A stretch of 7,787 bases of DNA, taken from contig DOEL01000039.1 of NCBI GenBank assembly GCA_003533095.1, positions 1 through 7,787 of the forward strand, in the 5' to 3' direction. A program made the position numbers and the translations under genes. Positions 7,468 to 7,787 of this stretch are shown here, in pieces (the first letter of the stretch is position 1; every line of letters starts with the position of its first letter). Under the pieces are notes generated by a model, which was given only the letters and a program-made list of their open reading frames with translations, searched no databases and was not told where the DNA came from. The stretch is from Methylophilaceae bacterium (GTDB taxonomy: Bacteria > Pseudomonadota > Gammaproteobacteria > Burkholderiales > Methylophilaceae).

Positions 7468-7787
7468 ATGAAATTTAAAAAATCATTATTCATTAGCTTT
7501 TTAATAGCAGCATCTATCCCAAGCTATGTATTTGCTTGTGCAAGTTGTGGATGTATTCTAAGTACTGATTGGGATGCTCAAGGAATTTCAGGTGCTCCAG
7601 GCATTCGATTAGATTTACGTTATGACTACTTAAATCAAAATCAATATCGCTCCGGTAACAATAAAATCTCAAAAGATGCTGTTAATGCAGGAGGAAATGA
7701 AGTTGAAAACAAAACAACCAATCATTATGTGACAGCGGGTATTGATTACAGCCCAAGCCGAGATTGGGGTACTAATGTTCAGATTCC
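7468..7787 (+). CDS. Exported protein with CxxCxC mature N-terminus, putative outer-membrane protein (3' truncated by window)
   Basis: The frame is open from ATG at 7468 to the window edge, giving 106 residues. MKFKKSLFISFLIAASIPSYVFA is a Sec signal peptide. If cut after Ala23, the mature protein starts with Cys24-A-S-Cys27-G-Cys29, a likely metal or disulfide site. VFAC is a poor lipobox, but lipidation cannot be excluded. The following GIRLDLRYDYLNQNQYRSG and HYVTAGIDYSPSRDWGTNVQI have alternating polar/aromatic strands separated by Asn-rich turns, as in outer-membrane beta-barrels. I recall similar CASCGC...DW...QG...LDLRYDYL proteins in betaproteobacteria only as uncharacterised. The DUF2946 gene upstream suggests a link to copper or another metal. 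Function is unknown; the start is well supported by the signal peptide and AAGGA. Confidence 0.8.
   Translation, partial: MKFKKSLFISFLIAASIPSYVFACASCGCILSTDWDAQGISGAPGIRLDLRYDYLNQNQYRSGNNKISKDAVNAGGNEVENKTTNHYVTAGIDYSPSRDWGTNVQI

Overview
The window is a gene-dense, AT-rich stretch of a Gram-negative chromosome. Gene content and order (rpsT divergent from murJ, then ribF-ileS-lspA) are typical of Betaproteobacteria. The low GC, the compact spacing and the protein sequences suggest a streamlined methylotroph of the Methylophilaceae. That placement is an inference from general resemblance, not from a search.

Left part (1-665): the 3' end of purK on the plus strand meets rpsT (ribosomal protein S20) on the minus strand. 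A perfect 11-bp hairpin fills almost all the space between the two stop codons. A 211-bp region between rpsT and murJ carries divergent promoters: a 17-bp-spaced promoter for rpsT and an extended -10 promoter for murJ.

Central part (666-6985): five plus-strand genes are packed with gaps of 2-9 nt or a short overlap: murJ (lipid II flippase), ribF (riboflavin kinase/FAD synthetase), ileS (isoleucyl-tRNA synthetase), lspA (lipoprotein signal peptidase) and a small molybdopterin-dependent oxidoreductase related to sulfite oxidase but without an export signal. The first four are envelope and housekeeping genes with intact active-site motifs. The fifth is a less usual companion.

Right part (6986-7787): this is the most interesting region. 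A small secreted-type DUF2946 protein with a His-Cys-x-x-Cys motif and a Pro-Pro C-terminus precedes a gene, cut by the window end, for an exported protein whose mature N-terminus begins Cys-x-x-Cys-x-Cys. DUF2946 proteins include CruR of Bordetella pertussis, a copper-sensing upstream ORF whose nascent chain controls transcription of downstream genes through Rho. Here the end of the DUF2946 gene and the 76-bp gap hold a C-rich, G-poor stretch and two mutually exclusive hairpins, one followed by a T-tract, ahead of a good ribosome binding site. I propose that this is a CruR-like, metal-responsive leader-peptide switch controlling an outer-membrane or exported metal-related protein. No CRISPR, tRNA, rRNA or mobile element was seen.
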